From assembly GCA_016720145.1 (NCBI GenBank), contig JADJXV010000004.1, forward strand, positions 328,782-392,781: a DNA stretch of 64,000 nucleotides. The letters are read 5' to 3'. Shown in pieces: positions 62,201 to 64,000 of this stretch. The translations under genes and the position numbers were made by a program. Below the pieces are notes generated by a model. That model did no database searches. It was not told the origin of the DNA and saw only the letters and a list, made by a program, of their open reading frames with translations. Origin of the DNA: Ignavibacteria bacterium. GTDB taxonomy: Bacteria > Bacteroidota > Ignavibacteria > Kapaibacteriales > UBA961. The stretch's first letter is position 1; each line of letters begins with the position of its first letter.

Positions 62201-64000
62201 TTAACCTAGACATTCAAACTAAAATTGATAAATCAACCGAACTTCTTGACGAAGCGCGAACCTTCTTTGAAGCATCGAATTACGACGAATCGGAACGGTG
62301 CGCTAGTGAGGTATTGGCACTAATCGAACCCTTCGCCGAGCGTGATGATTTGGGAGAAGAACTCGATAAAACTTCCCAGATATATATGATAATTGAGCTG
62401 CTTGCTCATGCCTACAACCGGCTCCAAACTATTTCATCAGCACGGTTAGATTATGTTCTTGAGCTGAAACATGCCGATACAGCCCTAAAGTACTGCGAGC
62501 GGATTGGAAACCTGAGACGAAAAGCTGACTTGCTTAGCAATATCGGGAATATGTATCGGAATCTTTCGGACTACGCCAAGGCATTGGAGTATTTTCAGTT
62601 GTCATTGTCAATCAATGAAGAAATAAGCAGTAAATCTGGCATTGCAAACAATCTCGGCAAGATCGGGCAGGTGTATTCGAATCTTTCAGACTACGCCAAA
62701 GCATTGGAGTATATGCAGAATGCGCTGGCTATTTATGAAGAACTCGGAAACAAAGACGGCATTGCAAACAATCTCGGCAGTATCGGTGGGGTATATGCGG
62801 AACTTTCGGACTATCCCAACTCATTGGAGTATATGCAGAAGGCATTGGCTATTTATGAAGAAATAGGCAGTAGATCGGGCATTGCAGTCAATCTCGGCAA
62901 TATTGGGATTGTATATCAGAGGCTTTCGGACTCCGCCAATGCATTGGAGTATATGCAGAAAGCGCTGGCAATCTTTGAAGAACTCGAAAAAAAAGACGGC
63001 ATTGCAAACAGTCTCGGCAATATCGGGTTGCTATACCAATATCTTTCCGAATATGCCAAAGCTCTGGAGTATATGCAGAAAGCACTTGCACTCTATGAAG
63101 AATTAGGCAGTAAATCCGGCATTGCAAGAAATCTTGACAATATCGGCTCTACCTACGCAAAGCCGGATTTCGACGGATACGACCCTGCCAAGGCAGAAGA
63201 GTTTTTGCTGAAAGCAATTGCAATTGCTGAGGATATAGGCATGAAACAGAGCTTGTACGAGTTCCATAAAAACCTTGCGGATTTATACAAATTGGAGAAG
63301 CGTTGGGAGGATTGCCAGATACATTTCGAAAAATACCGACGTAGAAAAAGAAGTCCAAAGCGAGGAAGCCAAGGAAAGTGCCAACCTCATGGAGCAGCGC
63401 CAAGCAAGCCGCCGAGCGTGAAAAAACTCTCGCTATCGAGCGAGCAGAAGCCACCGCCACGCGCAATGTTCTCAACCTGATTTTACCGGAATCTATTGCC
63501 ACAAGAATGATTGCCGGTGAAAAACGAATCGCTGATTATTACCAAAATATATCTATCTTATTTGCTGATATTGTTGGCTTTACTGCGCTTGCTACAGAAG
63601 TACCGCCGGACGTGGTCGTCGATTTACTCAATTATGTTTTTGATACATTTGATGAAATTATCAAGCGCAACGGTTGCGAGAAAATCAAGACCATTGGCGA
63701 CGGCTACATGGCAGTAGCAGGCGCTCCGATTGAATGCACCGACCATGCCGAACGCATTGCCAGAGCCGCAATAGAGATGCAACAAGACATACACCTGCCG
63801 GATGAAATTCGAAAGTATTTACCTGCCGGAACAATTTTCAATATTCGTGTTGGAATTCACTCCGGCGCGGCGGTATGCGGTGTGATTGGCCGAGAACGGT
63901 TTGTATGGGATGTGTATTCAGATGCGGTGAACACAGCAAGTAGGATGGAGAGCCACGGCGAGCCGGGGAAAATCCATTGTACAGAGGAATTTATGCAAGC
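62197..64000 (+). CDS. TPR-adenylate cyclase 5 (frameshifted, 3' end outside window)
   Basis: The start overlaps the stop of cyclase 4 by four bases (ATGA). About eight TPRs follow (SDYAKALEYMQNALAIYEELG). Frame changes occur near 63335-63338 (one extra base) and 63391-63411 (one extra base). After correction the protein reads through KYDVEKEVQSEEAKESANL, then QAAEREKTLAIERAEATATR, to the cyclase domain: SILFADIVGFTALATEVP, KIKTIGDGYMAVAGAPIE, WDVYSDAVNTASRMESHGEP. The end at 64000 is in the last part of the catalytic domain. Confidence 0.85.

Overview
The window looks like a chromosomal segment of a Gram-negative bacterium of the Bacteroidota/Chlorobiota (FCB) lineage. This rests on several secreted proteins with type IX secretion-like C-terminal domains, OmpA-type outer-membrane proteins, choice-of-anchor and lamin-tail domains, a DUF3098 protein, and many short intergenic palindromes typical of such genomes. 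A Kapabacteria/Ignavibacteria-like source is my best guess, not something the sequence proves. The assembly has probable single-base errors: at least six genes carry one or more frameshifts, and there is a 115-bp poly-G tract. Broken genes should be read with that in mind.

Layout. 1-9.8 kb: envelope and secreted proteins (OmpA family, lipoprotein, repeat-rich fibre-like protein), an enoyl-CoA hydratase, TrmO and a YciI-like protein. 9.8-11.2 kb: a MoxR AAA+ ATPase followed by a long TGTAAGTC octamer array. 11.6-21.1 kb: an RNA-repair locus. 21-33 kb: MFS transporter, secreted endonuclease I, RsmI with a long repeat tail, PurC, Dtd, an LD-carboxypeptidase-like protein, and two small inverted-repeat elements. 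34-48 kb: large secreted T9SS-type proteins (one CotH-like), a PhoB-type response regulator, dienelactone hydrolase, NadD, and PrfB with its programmed frameshift. 48.5-52.8 kb: suf genes (sufC, sufB, Rrf2 regulator) interrupted by a hypothetical gene and a 110-bp tandem repeat. 53-64 kb: five tandem TPR-adenylate cyclase genes, with an AbrB/PIN toxin-antitoxin pair overlapping the fourth cyclase gene.

The most notable system is the RNA-repair locus. A CARF-AAA+ RtcR-type sigma54 activator (19413-21082, +) is divergent from a minus-strand operon. That operon starts at a good sigma54 promoter (19200-19215) and encodes a Ro60/TROVE protein, five Y-RNA-like ncRNAs, an unassigned AAA+ ATPase, two RlaP-like pol-beta nucleotidyltransferases and the ligase RtcB. 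It ends at a hairpin terminator near 11.6 kb. Three of the ncRNAs carry a complete circularly permuted tRNA mimic: T-arm, then a closed acceptor hairpin, then U8A9 and D-arm. A fourth carries a partial mimic and a fifth is reduced to the Ro-binding stem. The logic inferred from known Rtc systems is as follows: damaged RNA ends are sensed by the CARF domain, sigma54 transcription is switched on, Ro and Y RNAs handle defective RNA, and the nucleotidyltransferases and RtcB rebuild and ligate ends.

The second notable region is the cyclase array. The paralogues have different TPR counts, and two carry genomic repeat sequences in frame at the same loop of the catalytic domain.
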